This document shows, in pieces, positions 10,561-19,702 of a stretch of 64,000 nt of DNA. The notes beneath the pieces were generated by a model that saw only the letters and a list, made by a program, of their open reading frames with translations, was not told where the DNA came from and did no database searches. Source of the stretch: Amycolatopsis cihanbeyliensis (GTDB lineage Bacteria; Actinomycetota; Actinomycetes; Mycobacteriales; Pseudonocardiaceae); the NCBI RefSeq assembly GCF_006715045.1, contig NZ_VFML01000001.1:2014501-2078500 (forward strand). Direction: 5' to 3'. The translations under genes were made by a program, and so were the position numbers. Positions within the stretch are counted from its first letter, which is position 1. Every line of letters starts with the position of its first letter.

Positions 10561-13500
10561 ATGGATGGCGTGACCGACGTGCTCAAGCTGTTCTCCCCCG
10601 CGACCAGGGACTGGTTCGCGGGGGCCTTCGCCGCGCCCACCGAGGCGCAGGCGGGTGCCTGGCGGGCGGCGCACGCCGGGGAACACGCCCTGGTCGTCGC
10701 GCCGACCGGCTCGGGCAAGACACTGGCCGCCTTCCTCTGGGCACTCGACCGGCTGGCCGCCTCGCCGCCGCCCGCGGAGGCGGTGCGCCGCTGCCGGGTG
10801 CTGTACGTCTCCCCGTTGAAGGCGCTGGCGGTGGACGTCCAGCGCAACCTGCGCACCCCGCTGACCGGCATCTCGCAGGCGACGCGGCGGCTGGGCGGGA
10901 CACCGCCGGAGATCACCGTGGGCATGCGCACCGGGGACACTCCGGCGACCGAGCGCCGGTCGTTCGCCCGCACCCCGCCGGATGTGCTGGTGACCACGCC
11001 GGAGTCGCTGTTCCTGCTGCTCACCTCCGCGGCCAGGGAGTCGCTGCGCGGGGTGGAGACCGTGATCGTGGACGAGGTGCACGCGATGGCGGGCGGCAAG
11101 CGGGGCGCGCATCTCGCGCTGTCCCTCGAGCGGCTGGACGAGTTGCCGCCCCGGCCCGCGCAGCGGATCGGGCTGTCCGCGACCGTGCGGCCGATCGACG
11201 AGGTGAGCTCCTTCCTCGCCGGCGGCAGACCGGTCCAGGTGGTGCGGCCCGAGCTGGCCAAGACCCTCGAGGTGCGGGTGGAGGTCCCGGTCAGCGACAT
11301 GACTGACATGGCCGGCATGGCCGGTATGGCTGGCATGACTGACACGGCCGACGGCGCCGCCCCGCCGCGGCCGCGCGACCCGATGCAAGCGCCCGAGGAC
11401 ACCGGCGGCAAGGAGGGTGTGGACCGGCCTCGGCCGTCCATCTGGCCCGCCGTCGAGGAACGGGTGCTCGAGCTGATCAGGGCACATCGCTCGACCATCG
11501 TGTTCGGCAACTCCCGCCGGCTCACCGAGCGGCTGACCGCGCGGTTGAACGAACTCGCGGCCGAGCGGACCGAGCTGGAACCGGGCGAGCGGTTCCCCGC
11601 CGAGGCCATCGGCGAGTCCGGGCTGACCACCGGTGCCGCGCCGACCGTGGCCAGGGCACACCACGGGTCCATGTCCCGGGAGCAGCGCACGCTGGTCGAG
11701 GAGGAGCTGAAGTCCGGGAAGCTGCCCTGCGTGGTGGCCACCTCCTCGCTCGAGCTCGGCATCGACATGGGCGCTGTCGACCTCGTCGTGCAGATCGAGG
11801 CGCCGCCGACGGTGGCTTCCGGGATGCAGCGGGTCGGCAGGGCCGGCCACCAGGTCGGCGCCGTGTCCAGCGGGGTGATGTTCCCCAAGTTCCGCGGCGA
11901 CCTGGTGTCCTGCGCGGTGGTGGCCGAGCGGATGGCGGCCGGCCGGATCGAGGCGGTGCGTTACCCGCGCAACCCGCTGGACGTGCTGGCGCAGCAGGTG
12001 GTGGGGATGGTCGCGGTCGAGCCGAGGACGGTCGAGGACCTCGCGGCCACCGTGCGCAGGGCCGCCCCGTTCAGCGCGCTGCCGGACGACGCCCTGCACG
12101 CCGTGCTGGACATGCTGGCCGGTCGCTACCCCAGCGAGGAGTTCGGCGAGCTGCGCGCGCGGATCACCTGGGACCGGGTGACCGGCGAGCTGCGTGGTCG
12201 GCCGGGGGCGCAGCGGCTGGCGGTCACCTCCGGCGGCACCATCCCGGATCGTGGCCTTTTCACCGTGACCACCCCCGGCGAGGAGGGCAAGTCGGGGTCG
12301 CGGGTGGGCGAACTGGACGAGGAGATGGTCTACGAGTCCAGGGTCGGCGACACGGTCCTGCTCGGCACCTCCTCCTGGCGGGTCACCGACATCACGCACG
12401 ACCGGGTCATCGTGGTGCCCGCGCCGGGTGAGCCGGCCAGGATGCCGTTCTGGAAGGGGGACGCCCCCGGGCGGCCGTTGGAGCTGGGGCGCGCGCTCGG
12501 GGCGTTCGTCCGGGAGGTGGCGGCCGACGCGGTGGCCGACCCGGACGCCGCCCGCGCACGGGCCACCGCGGCGGGGCTGGACGAACGGGCCCGCACCAAC
12601 CTGCTCGGCTACCTTGATGAGCAACGCGCGGCCGCGCGGTACATTCCGGACGACCGCACGATCCTGCTGGAGCGCTTCCGGGACGAGCTCGGCGACTGGC
12701 GGGTGGTGCTGCATTCCCCGTTCGGCGGGCAGGTGAACGCGCCGTGGGCGCTGGCGATCGGCGCGCGACTGCGCGAGCAGCGCGGGGTGGACGCGCAGGT
12801 GGCGCATTCCGACGACGGCATCGTGCTGCGGCTGCCCGAGGCGCTGGACGGCAACGGCGTCGAGGTCACCCTCGGCGCCGAGGATGTGCTGCTCGACCCG
12901 GAGGAGGTGGAGCAGCTGATCGTGGCCGAGGTCAGCGGTTCGGCGTTGTTCGCGGCCCGGTTCCGGGAGTGCGCGGCCCGCTCCCTGCTGCTGCCGCGCC
13001 GGGACCCGCGCCGCCGCACCCCGCTGTGGCAGCAGCGGCAACGTGCCGCGCAGTTGCTCGGGGTCGCGGCCAAGTACGAGCGGTTCCCGGTGGTGCTGGA
13101 GGCCATGCGGGAATGCCTGCAGGACGTGTACGACGTGGGCGGGCTGCGCGAGTTGATGGCCGATGTGCGGGCCCGCAAGGTGCGGCTGGTGGAGGTGCGG
13201 ACCGAGTCGGCTTCCCCGTTCGCCCGCAGCCTGCTGTTCGGCTACGTCGGCATGTTCCTCTACGAGACCGACGCCCCGCTGGCGGAGCGGCGGGCCGCGG
13301 CGCTGTCGCTGGACTCCGCGCTACTGGCCGAACTGCTGGGCACCGAGGCGATCCGGGAGTTGCTGGACGCCGAGGTGGTCGATGCGGTGGAACGGTCACT
13401 GCAGCGGCTCGAAACCGACCGGCAGGCCCGCGGCCCTGAGGACGCCGCCGACCTGCTGAAGTTCCTCGGCGACCTGTCCGAGGCGGAGGCACAGCAGCGT

Positions 13501-15225
13501 GGGATCCGGCCGGAATGGCTGGCCGAACTGGTCGCGCAGCGCCGGGTCATCCGGGTGCGGATCGCGGGCGAGGAACGTGCCATCGCCATCGAGGACGCGG
13601 GCAGGGTGCGCGACGCGCTGGGGGTGGCGCTGCCGATCGGGGTTCCGGAGGCGTTCACCGAGCCGGTGGCCGACCCGCTCGGCGACCTGCTCGCCCGTTA
13701 CGCCCGTGGCCGTGGCCCGTTCCCCGCGCGGCAGGCGGCGCGGCGCTTCGGGCTCGGGGTGGCCGTGGTGACCGGCGTGCTGGACCGGTTGACCGCGGAG
13801 GGCAGGGTGGTCCGCGGAGAGCTGAGCCCGGTGAGCCACGAGCGGATGCCCGAGCCGGGTGGGACGGAGTACTGCGACGCCGGGGTGCTGCGGCGGTTGC
13901 GGCGGGCCTCGCTGGCGAAGCTGCGGGCCGAGGTGGAGCCGGTGGAACCGGCCGCGCTGGGCCGGTTCCTGCCGTCCTGGCATGGCATCGGTGGCCGGGT
14001 ACGGTCCGCGCCGACCGCCGACGACGTGCTGTCCGTTGTGGACCAGCTCGCGGGCGCGCCGCTGCCGGCGAGCGCACTGGAATCGCTGATCCTGCCCAGT
14101 AGGCTGCCCGGCTACTACCCCGCCCTGCTGGACGAGCTCACCGCCGCCGGTGAGGTGGTCTGGTGCGGCTGCGGCACGCTGCCCGGCGGAGACGGTTGGC
14201 TGGCGCTGGCCGGTGCCGACCTGGCCGATCTGCTACTGCCCGAGGTCGAGGAAACGGCGCCGGACGGTCCGCTGCACCGGGCGATCATCTCCACTTTGGA
14301 TAGTGGGGCGCTGTTCTTCCGGCAGCTGGTGGATCGGGTGACCCCGCTACTGCCCTCCGCGCCGGACGACGCGGACGTGGTGACCGCGCTGTGGGAACTG
14401 GTGTGGGCCGGGACGGTCACCGGCGACACCCTCGGGCCGTTGCGCGCGCAGGTCTCCGGTCGGGGCGCCGCGCACAAGCCACGCCGGTCCCCGCCGCGGG
14501 GCCGGTACGCCCGGATGCGGGCCGGCCGACCCGCCATGCCCTCGCGCACCGGGCCCCCGGCCGTGGCCGGGCGCTGGGCACTGACCCCGACGCGGGAAGC
14601 CGACCCGACCCGGCGCACGCACGCCCGCACCGAGGCGTTCCTGGAACGGCACGGCGTGCTCACCAGGGGCGCGCTGGAGACCGAGCGGGTGAGCGGCGGG
14701 TTCTCCGGCATCTACAAGGTGCTGCGCGGGATGGAGGACTCCGGGCAGATCATCCGGGGATACGTGGTGGAGGGCCTCGGCGCGGCCCAGTTCGCCGCTC
14801 GCGGCGCGGTCGATCGGCTGCGGGCGCTGTCCGACCCGTCGGGGCAGCGGTCGGAGAACAAGGCCGTCGTGCTGGCCGCGGCCGATCCCGCGCAGCCCTA
14901 CGGCGCCGCACTGCCCTGGCCCGCGCCGCTCGGTGAGACCAAGCACCGGCCCGCACGCAAGGCGGGAGCGCTGGCCGTGCTGGTCGACGGAGTGCCCGCG
15001 CTCTACGTGGAACGCGGCGGGCGTTCCCTGCTCTCCTTCACCGCGGACGAGGCGGCGCTACGGGCGGCCGCGCAGGCCCTGTCCACCGCCGTACGCGAGG
15101 GCTGGCTCGGCCAGCTCGCGGTGCAGCGCGCCGATGGCGAGCAGGCCCTCACCTCCGACCTCGCCGAGATCCTGCGCGAGGCCGGTTTCCGCGCCACCCC
15201 CAAGGGACTGCGCCTGCGCGCCTGA
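10561..15225 (+). CDS. lhr: ATP-dependent helicase Lhr
   Basis: Lhr is a superfamily 2 3'-to-5' helicase implicated in DNA repair. The 1554-residue length matches full-length bacterial Lhr (helicase core plus long C-terminal domain). Visible motifs are Walker A APTGSGKT at 47-54, DEVH at 171-174, GLSATV, TSSLELGIDMG and QRVGRAGHQ. The ATG at 10561 is used; a GTG at 10570 giving MTDVLKLFSPATRDWF fits other family members equally well. Residues 246-265 are a low-complexity Met/Gly/Asp/Thr repeat in the linker between the two RecA-like domains. It is divergent from the Hsp70-like gene. Confidence 0.95.
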   Translation: MDGVTDVLKLFSPATRDWFAGAFAAPTEAQAGAWRAAHAGEHALVVAPTGSGKTLAAFLWALDRLAASPPPAEAVRRCRVLYVSPLKALAVDVQRNLRTPLTGISQATRRLGGTPPEITVGMRTGDTPATERRSFARTPPDVLVTTPESLFLLLTSAARESLRGVETVIVDEVHAMAGGKRGAHLALSLERLDELPPRPAQRIGLSATVRPIDEVSSFLAGGRPVQVVRPELAKTLEVRVEVPVSDMTDMAGMAGMAGMTDTADGAAPPRPRDPMQAPEDTGGKEGVDRPRPSIWPAVEERVLELIRAHRSTIVFGNSRRLTERLTARLNELAAERTELEPGERFPAEAIGESGLTTGAAPTVARAHHGSMSREQRTLVEEELKSGKLPCVVATSSLELGIDMGAVDLVVQIEAPPTVASGMQRVGRAGHQVGAVSSGVMFPKFRGDLVSCAVVAERMAAGRIEAVRYPRNPLDVLAQQVVGMVAVEPRTVEDLAATVRRAAPFSALPDDALHAVLDMLAGRYPSEEFGELRARITWDRVTGELRGRPGAQRLAVTSGGTIPDRGLFTVTTPGEEGKSGSRVGELDEEMVYESRVGDTVLLGTSSWRVTDITHDRVIVVPAPGEPARMPFWKGDAPGRPLELGRALGAFVREVAADAVADPDAARARATAAGLDERARTNLLGYLDEQRAAARYIPDDRTILLERFRDELGDWRVVLHSPFGGQVNAPWALAIGARLREQRGVDAQVAHSDDGIVLRLPEALDGNGVEVTLGAEDVLLDPEEVEQLIVAEVSGSALFAARFRECAARSLLLPRRDPRRRTPLWQQRQRAAQLLGVAAKYERFPVVLEAMRECLQDVYDVGGLRELMADVRARKVRLVEVRTESASPFARSLLFGYVGMFLYETDAPLAERRAAALSLDSALLAELLGTEAIRELLDAEVVDAVERSLQRLETDRQARGPEDAADLLKFLGDLSEAEAQQRGIRPEWLAELVAQRRVIRVRIAGEERAIAIEDAGRVRDALGVALPIGVPEAFTEPVADPLGDLLARYARGRGPFPARQAARRFGLGVAVVTGVLDRLTAEGRVVRGELSPVSHERMPEPGGTEYCDAGVLRRLRRASLAKLRAEVEPVEPAALGRFLPSWHGIGGRVRSAPTADDVLSVVDQLAGAPLPASALESLILPSRLPGYYPALLDELTAAGEVVWCGCGTLPGGDGWLALAGADLADLLLPEVEETAPDGPLHRAIISTLDSGALFFRQLVDRVTPLLPSAPDDADVVTALWELVWAGTVTGDTLGPLRAQVSGRGAAHKPRRSPPRGRYARMRAGRPAMPSRTGPPAVAGRWALTPTREADPTRRTHARTEAFLERHGVLTRGALETERVSGGFSGIYKVLRGMEDSGQIIRGYVVEGLGAAQFAARGAVDRLRALSDPSGQRSENKAVVLAAADPAQPYGAALPWPAPLGETKHRPARKAGALAVLVDGVPALYVERGGRSLLSFTADEAALRAAAQALSTAVREGWLGQLAVQRADGEQALTSDLAEILREAGFRATPKGLRLRA
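11299..11352 (+). repeat. Six 9-bp tandem repeats inside lhr
   Basis: Imperfect 9-base units (ATG-GCC-GGC and variants) repeat six times and encode MTD-MAG-MAG-MAG-MTD-TAD. Units vary by one to several bases, so the array is not freshly expanded, but its unit length keeps the frame whatever the copy number. Confidence 0.8.
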
Positions 15226-15472
15226 CCCCGCGCGAGTGCACGCGGCTGATGTTGCCGGTCGTGCCGATCACGCCGCGAAAATCGACTGCCGGCGTGGCTT
15301 CCGACCCGGTTGTATGCCCACCACGTGTGCACGCCCTGGAACAGCGGGGCGCGCTCCATCGACGAGGCACCGCGAGATGCCTGCTCCGGTGTCCACGCAC
15401 CCGTGCCAGCGTGCGGTGCCGGATCCTGATCTGCCCTGCCGTCCTCGAGTGCGCGGCTGTTCTCGCTGCCGG

Positions 15473-16069
15473 TTACTCGGACAGCCGGGCCCTGGGTGCT
15501 GCGCGGAGGTGCGCGCGTTCGCCCTGCCGGCCGATGAGGCTGAGGTACTCGACGGGGCCGGTGCTGGTGGCAGCGAACCAGTGCGGGGTGCGCGTGTCGA
15601 ACTCCGCGGCCTCCCCCGGCTTGAGGACGAGGTCGTGCTCGCCCAGTACCAGGCGCAGCGTGCCGTCGAGAACGTAGACCCAGTCGTAGCCCTCGTGGGT
15701 GCGCAGGTCGGGCTCGGCGTCGTCGTCTCCTGCCGGAAGGACGAACTTGTAGGCCTGGATGCCTCCGGGCCTGCGGGTCAGTGGCAGGATGGTCGATCCG
15801 TCGCCGCAGGCGACCGGACGCAGGGTGATCCGCGGGTTGCCGGTGGGTGGTGCGTCGACGAGCTCGTCGAGGGTCACCTCGTAGGCGCGGGCGAGCGGCA
15901 GCAGCTGCTCGAGCGTGGGCCGCCGCAGCCCGGCCTCCAGCCGGGAGAGCGTGCTGGTGGAGATGCCCGTCTCCTCGGCGAGGTCGGCCAGGGTGATGTC
16001 GCGGCGCTGTCGTAGCTGCTTCAGCCTCGGCCCGACGGCATCGAGCGTGCGATCCGCTGCGTCGTCCAT
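15473..16069 (-). CDS. XRE-family regulator with cupin sensor domain
   Basis: The 198-residue protein joins an N-terminal helix-turn-helix (residues about 14-70, LAEETGISTSTLSRLEAGLRRP) to a C-terminal cupin barrel (about 85-190, with THEGYDWVYVLDG and KPGEAAEFDTRTPHWF). Such proteins repress or activate neighbouring metabolic genes in response to a small ligand bound in the cupin. The start is ATG at 16069 (MDDAADRTLDAVGPRLKQLR). It is divergent from the methyltransferase gene, and an inverted repeat in the gap is a likely operator, so it probably controls itself and that gene. Confidence 0.85.
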   Translation of the reverse strand: MDDAADRTLDAVGPRLKQLRQRRDITLADLAEETGISTSTLSRLEAGLRRPTLEQLLPLARAYEVTLDELVDAPPTGNPRITLRPVACGDGSTILPLTRRPGGIQAYKFVLPAGDDDAEPDLRTHEGYDWVYVLDGTLRLVLGEHDLVLKPGEAAEFDTRTPHWFAATSTGPVEYLSLIGRQGERAHLRAAPRARLSE

Positions 16070-16078
16070 AGCCCCATT

Positions 16079-16092
16079 TTGCCATTCGGCAA
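16079..16092. promoter_or_regulatory. Candidate operator between XRE-cupin and methyltransferase genes
   Basis: TTGCC-ATTC-GGCAA is a perfect inverted repeat 10 bp upstream of the XRE-cupin start codon. A related half-site, TTTGCCGTTTTGTC, follows at 16098-16111. Its position would block transcription leftward and could overlap the rightward promoter. Confidence 0.5.
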
Positions 16093-16165
16093 CAGACTTT
16101 GCCGTTTTGTCTTTCCCGTTGTCACCATCGCTGGGGCTGGTGAGACGAACGGGGAGAACGAGCCG

Positions 16166-16876
16166 ATGACGTACGAGTTCGACAAGCAGTACTGGGAGCA
16201 GCGCTGGCGCCAGAGCGGCGCAGGCGGTGGTGGATCCATGGGCACAGGCGCGCCGAACCCGTACCTCCCTCGTGAAACCGGCGAGCTGGTACCGGGCACC
16301 GCGCTGGACGCGGGGTGCGGTGCCGGTGCCGAAGCGATCTGGCTCGCCGCACGCGGGTGGCGGGTGACCGCAGCCGACATCTCCCCCGCAGCACTCACCC
16401 GCGCCGCCGAACGCGCGCGGGTGAGCGGCGTGTCCGAGCGCCTGCGGTGGGTCGAGACGGACCTGAGCGCATGGAACCCGGGCATGCGGTTCGACCTGGT
16501 CACCACCCACTACGCTCACCCGGCCATACCGCAACTGGAGTTCTACGACCGCATCGCCGGATGGGTGGCACCCGGCGGCACCCTGCTGATCGTCGGCCAC
16601 CTCCACGACCACGGCGCCGCCGGCGGCGGCCACGGTCAGAGCCAGGGGCCCGGGCACCATCCGCCCGCCGAGGCGTCGGCCACCGCCGCGGCCATCACGG
16701 CGCGCCTGGACGAGACGGCCTGGGAGGTCCTCACCGCCGAGGAGTGCGACCGGACCGTCACCGGACACGCGGGCGAACAGGCCCACCTCCACGACGTCGT
16801 CGTACGCGCCACCCGGCGCCACCGGTCCCACCGGGCCGACGAGCACGGCCGCAGGGTTGGGGCGCCGGTCACTTGA
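16166..16876 (+). CDS. SAM-dependent methyltransferase
   Basis: The 236-residue class I methyltransferase has motif I LDAGCGAGAEAIWLA (DAGCGAG at 48-54) and D71 in VTAADISPAA at the end of beta-2, which would bind the SAM ribose. The region around residues 178-195 is His/Gly-rich (HLHDHGAAGGGHG), which is unusual and could bind metal. GGGGAG lies 9 bases before the ATG. Similar enzymes are annotated as thiopurine- or chalcogen-methylating, but the substrate cannot be read here. The divergent cupin regulator suggests ligand-induced expression. Confidence 0.8.
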   Translation: MTYEFDKQYWEQRWRQSGAGGGGSMGTGAPNPYLPRETGELVPGTALDAGCGAGAEAIWLAARGWRVTAADISPAALTRAAERARVSGVSERLRWVETDLSAWNPGMRFDLVTTHYAHPAIPQLEFYDRIAGWVAPGGTLLIVGHLHDHGAAGGGHGQSQGPGHHPPAEASATAAAITARLDETAWEVLTAEECDRTVTGHAGEQAHLHDVVVRATRRHRSHRADEHGRRVGAPVT

Positions 16877-17099
16877 GGTGCCTGTCGAACCGATCGCTCG
16901 GGATCTCGGGGCGGGTGCCGAGGTAGTCGTAGCCGTCGAAGCGGCGGTCCGTGCCCAGGCGGCGGCCTACTGACTCCCCGCCGGCCGCTGAGCGCGCGCC
17001 GTAGTCCGGAGACCGTGGCGAGGGAAGCCTGATCGGGAACGCCCGGCGGGTCGCGACAGGCGGCCGAGGATTGTCGGTCCGGCGTGTGACGATGAACCC

Positions 17100-17462
17100 G
17101 TGGTCGTGGTTTTCGATGCCGAGCTGTGGGTATGGGATGCCCGCCGCGGTGACAACTGGATCTTCGTCAGCCTGCCCACCGAGGAATCCGAGGAGATTCG
17201 TGACCTGACCGGCGGCCGACCGCACCGTGGCTTCGGCTCACTGCGGGTACAGGTCACCATCGGCGGGAGCACGTGGAGGACGTCGATCTTCCCGGACAGC
17301 GCCCGGGGCAGCTACGTGCTGCCCGTCAAGCGGGCCGTCCGCGCGGCGGAAACCCTCGACGAGCCGATGTTCACCTGGCCGAGGTGGTGGCGTTCCTGGG
17401 CGGGGCCGCGTGGGGCGAGCTCGACGCGATCGCCTATACCGCACAGCCCCCGCTACTGGTAA
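17100..17462 (+). CDS. DUF1905 domain protein, possible 3' frameshift
   Basis: Residues 1-87 match the DUF1905 family well: a WVWDARRGDNWIFVSLP-type start, then GFGSLRVQVTIG, TWRTSIFPD and SYVLPVKRAVRAAE. After TLDE the reading frame becomes Trp/Arg/Pro-rich and unlike the family's usual DxVxVxLE ending. The +1 frame from about 17363 instead reads ADVHLAEVVAF, closer to the expected strand. A lost base near 17361-17366 would explain this, though the alternative frame has no nearby stop. The start is GTG at 17100, without a clear ribosome site. The 3' end overlaps the convergent lipoprotein gene. Function is unknown. Confidence 0.6.
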   Translation: MVVVFDAELWVWDARRGDNWIFVSLPTEESEEIRDLTGGRPHRGFGSLRVQVTIGGSTWRTSIFPDSARGSYVLPVKRAVRAAETLDEPMFTWPRWWRSWAGPRGASSTRSPIPHSPRYW

Positions 17463-18997
17463 GAGATCATCATCGGCGCGGGGCGCCGGGACATGGTCTG
17501 CTCCGGGGTGAGCATCGGGTGGTCCTCGTCGTAGAAGTTCTTCCAGCCCAACGGGACCTCGCCTGGGCGGGCGCCCACCACCGCGCGCCAGGTGGCGTCC
17601 TTCTGCCCGGTCGAGCCCTGCCCGTCCATGTGGATCAGCATGGACAACTCGTCCCGGTCGGTGACCAGGGCGGACTCGTTCCGGATCATGGACAACCGGA
17701 ACTGGTGCACCACGAAGAGCTTCTGCGGCAGGGCGTGCTCGGCCGCCAACTCGGCCAGCCAGGCCGAGGTCCGGTTGATCTCGGCGGCGTCCACCCCGCC
17801 GACCTGCTGGAGCGGTAGCTGGTCCGGGCCGAGCTTCCACTCCGGGTCGATGGCGAGCCCGACATGGGGCAGCCGCAGCAGGGGCTCGTAGCGCCGCGCC
17901 TGCGCGGCCAGGTCGGCCCGTCCCGGTTGCAGGTCGAGTAGGACGTACAGCCCGGCCGCCCCGGCTCGCTCCACCCACGGGCGCAGCGAGGTGACGTCGG
18001 CCTCACCGGAGTAGTCGCCGTCCGGCCCCGGCTCGCCGTGCGCCACCGTCGCGATGATCTCGAAGGCGGGCACGACCGGAACCTCACTGAGCGGCTCGTA
18101 CCTCGCGGCCATGCGCCGCGCCCGCTCGATACCGCCCTCGACTCCCTGCTCGCCGAGCACGCCGAGGGACGGCGCGCCAGGATGGCCGTACAGGCAGACC
18201 AGCCGCCGGCCCGGCAGCATGACCTGCCCGCCGCCGGGAAGCTGCGTGCCCGTCGCGGCCACGTCCAGCCGGGCCCGCAGGCGCTCGGCGGGGCCGAAGT
18301 CCTTTCCCAGCGCCACCACGGCTCCCGGCGGGGCGGCGTGCAGCGCCTCGACGGCCGCGGGGTCGGCTCGCGGGTCGGTTCCGCGTACCGGGACGACCGC
18401 CGCGCCCACGGCCCTTGCCGTCGCCGCGGCCGCCGTATCGTCTCGCCGCTGATCGACCAGCACGGTCACCCCGGTGGGCTGGGGCGGCTCGGTGCCCGGC
18501 AACCGCGCGGGCAGTTCCGGCACCGAGCCGGGGTCCTCGGCGGGTTCGATGCCGAACACCGGTACCGAATTCTCCTGCGCCCGCGCCGCGCGCCGCGCCT
18601 GCTTTCCCACTGCCAGCACCGCACGCGGCTGAAGCCTGGCCAGCTCCGACCACGGGTCGATGCCGGTCCCGGTGAGCAGGACCGGTACCCCCAGCCGCTC
18701 GGCGGCGGCCCCCGCGGTCGCCACGCCATCCGAGTCCTGCTCGGCGGCGAGCACCGCGACCGGGGCACTGCGGAACAGCGCGGCGCTGGTGGCGATGGCC
18801 GCCTCCGCACCGGGGCGCGCCGCCAGCACCGTGGTCGGCCCGGGCGGACGCTGGGACTCCGCCCGATGGACCGGGGACGCACCGGTGGTCGGTGTGGGGG
18901 TCGGATCGGCGGGCCCCGTGCAGCCCGCGAGAAACACCAGCGCCAGCACGAGAACGATCGGAAGCGACGACCGACCCGGGATAGGCGGACTGCGCAA
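17453..18997 (-). CDS. Lipoprotein with cell-wall-binding-repeat-like domain
   Basis: A hydrophobic stretch is followed by the lipobox LAGC (C26), so the mature 489-residue protein should be tethered outside the membrane. Residues about 40-320 contain alternating segments such as SAPVAVLAAEQDSDGVATAG, VPVLLTGTG and AVLAVGK, resembling cell wall binding repeat 2 modules. The C-terminal half (about 320-514, with LYVLLDLQPG and HVGLAIDPEW) looks like a partial TIM-barrel glycosidase-like fold. The start is taken as TTG at 18997, preceded by AAAGGTG; upstream in-frame starts add a non-signal tail. It is divergent from peptide deformylase. Confidence 0.7.
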   Translation of the reverse strand: MRSPPIPGRSSLPIVLVLALVFLAGCTGPADPTPTPTTGASPVHRAESQRPPGPTTVLAARPGAEAAIATSAALFRSAPVAVLAAEQDSDGVATAGAAAERLGVPVLLTGTGIDPWSELARLQPRAVLAVGKQARRAARAQENSVPVFGIEPAEDPGSVPELPARLPGTEPPQPTGVTVLVDQRRDDTAAAATARAVGAAVVPVRGTDPRADPAAVEALHAAPPGAVVALGKDFGPAERLRARLDVAATGTQLPGGGQVMLPGRRLVCLYGHPGAPSLGVLGEQGVEGGIERARRMAARYEPLSEVPVVPAFEIIATVAHGEPGPDGDYSGEADVTSLRPWVERAGAAGLYVLLDLQPGRADLAAQARRYEPLLRLPHVGLAIDPEWKLGPDQLPLQQVGGVDAAEINRTSAWLAELAAEHALPQKLFVVHQFRLSMIRNESALVTDRDELSMLIHMDGQGSTGQKDATWRAVVGARPGEVPLGWKNFYDEDHPMLTPEQTMSRRPAPMMISYQ

Positions 18998-19159
18998 GCG
19001 AGCGGCACCTTTCGCGTGGTGTTGTGCTCCGCAGCAGGCTATCGGCCCGCGACGCTCGGCCAGAAGGGGGATCGGGTACCCGATTTCCCCGGCGCGGCCC
19101 GCCGATATGGTGAGCCCTCCCCTGCTCAAGCGTTCGCCCGCGAAACGGAGGACCTGGCG

Positions 19160-19660
19160 ATGGCCGTGCGCGAGTTGCGGTACTTCGGCGATCCGGTACT
19201 GAAGAGCGTCGCCGACCCGGTGACCCGGTTCGACAAGGCGACCGAGGCACTGGTCACCGATCTGCTGGACACGGTGGAGGGCCCCGGCAGGGCCGGGCTG
19301 GCCGCACCGCAGATCGGGGTCGGGCTACGGGCGTTCAGCTACCACGTCGAGGACCAGGTCGGGTACGTGCTCAACCCGGAACTGGTGGAGCTGTCCGAGG
19401 AGACGCACGAGATCGACGAGGGCTGCCTTTCCGTTCCCGAACTGTGGTTCGCCACCCGCCGCGCGAAACGTGCCGTGGTGCGCGGGGTGGACCTGCGCAA
19501 CGAGCCGGTCACCGTGCACGGCGAGGGGCTGATGGCACAGTGCCTGCAGCACGAGGCCGACCATCTGGACGGGATTCTCTACCTCGACCGGTTGGCCGCC
19601 AATCGCAAACGCGAGGCGTTGCGCGAAGCTCGGCAACGGGACTGGTTCTGGCGAAGGTAA
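19160..19660 (+). CDS. def: Peptide deformylase
   Basis: This metalloenzyme removes the formyl group from the N-terminal methionine of nascent proteins. The 166-residue protein has all three motifs: GLAAPQIG (46-53), EGCLSVP (87-93, with metal ligand C89) and QHEADHLDG (130-138, with metal ligands H131 and H135 and catalytic E132). GGAGGACC sits before the ATG at 19160. No fmt gene is adjacent, so this may be the extra def copy common in actinobacteria. Confidence 0.95.
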   Translation: MAVRELRYFGDPVLKSVADPVTRFDKATEALVTDLLDTVEGPGRAGLAAPQIGVGLRAFSYHVEDQVGYVLNPELVELSEETHEIDEGCLSVPELWFATRRAKRAVVRGVDLRNEPVTVHGEGLMAQCLQHEADHLDGILYLDRLAANRKREALREARQRDWFWRR

Positions 19661-19693
19661 TCCCGGTTCCGTTCCAGTAACGGCCATGTCCCA

Positions 19694-19702
19694 TGTGGAC
19701 AA
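19694..19702 (-). promoter_or_regulatory. DnaA-box-like nonamer after def
   Basis: The minus strand reads TTGTCCACA, identical to the site upstream of recA. It is in the 296-bp gap between def and the subtilisin gene. The gap also holds the 10-bp palindrome TCGCTAGCGA (19793-19802) and otherwise shows no recognised element. Confidence 0.35.

Noticed and set aside
15226..15472. Protein-like stretch on the minus strand between lhr and the XRE-cupin gene
   Set aside because: Only a short segment looks coding, with no start or ribosome site. I see nothing supportable in this 247-bp gap.
16869..17225. 118-codon minus-strand frame ending FDGYDYLGTRPEIPSDRFDRHLK
   Set aside because: The ending looks protein-like, but the start lies inside the DUF1905 gene, there is no ribosome site, and I recognise no family. 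It may be a decayed fragment; too weak to call.
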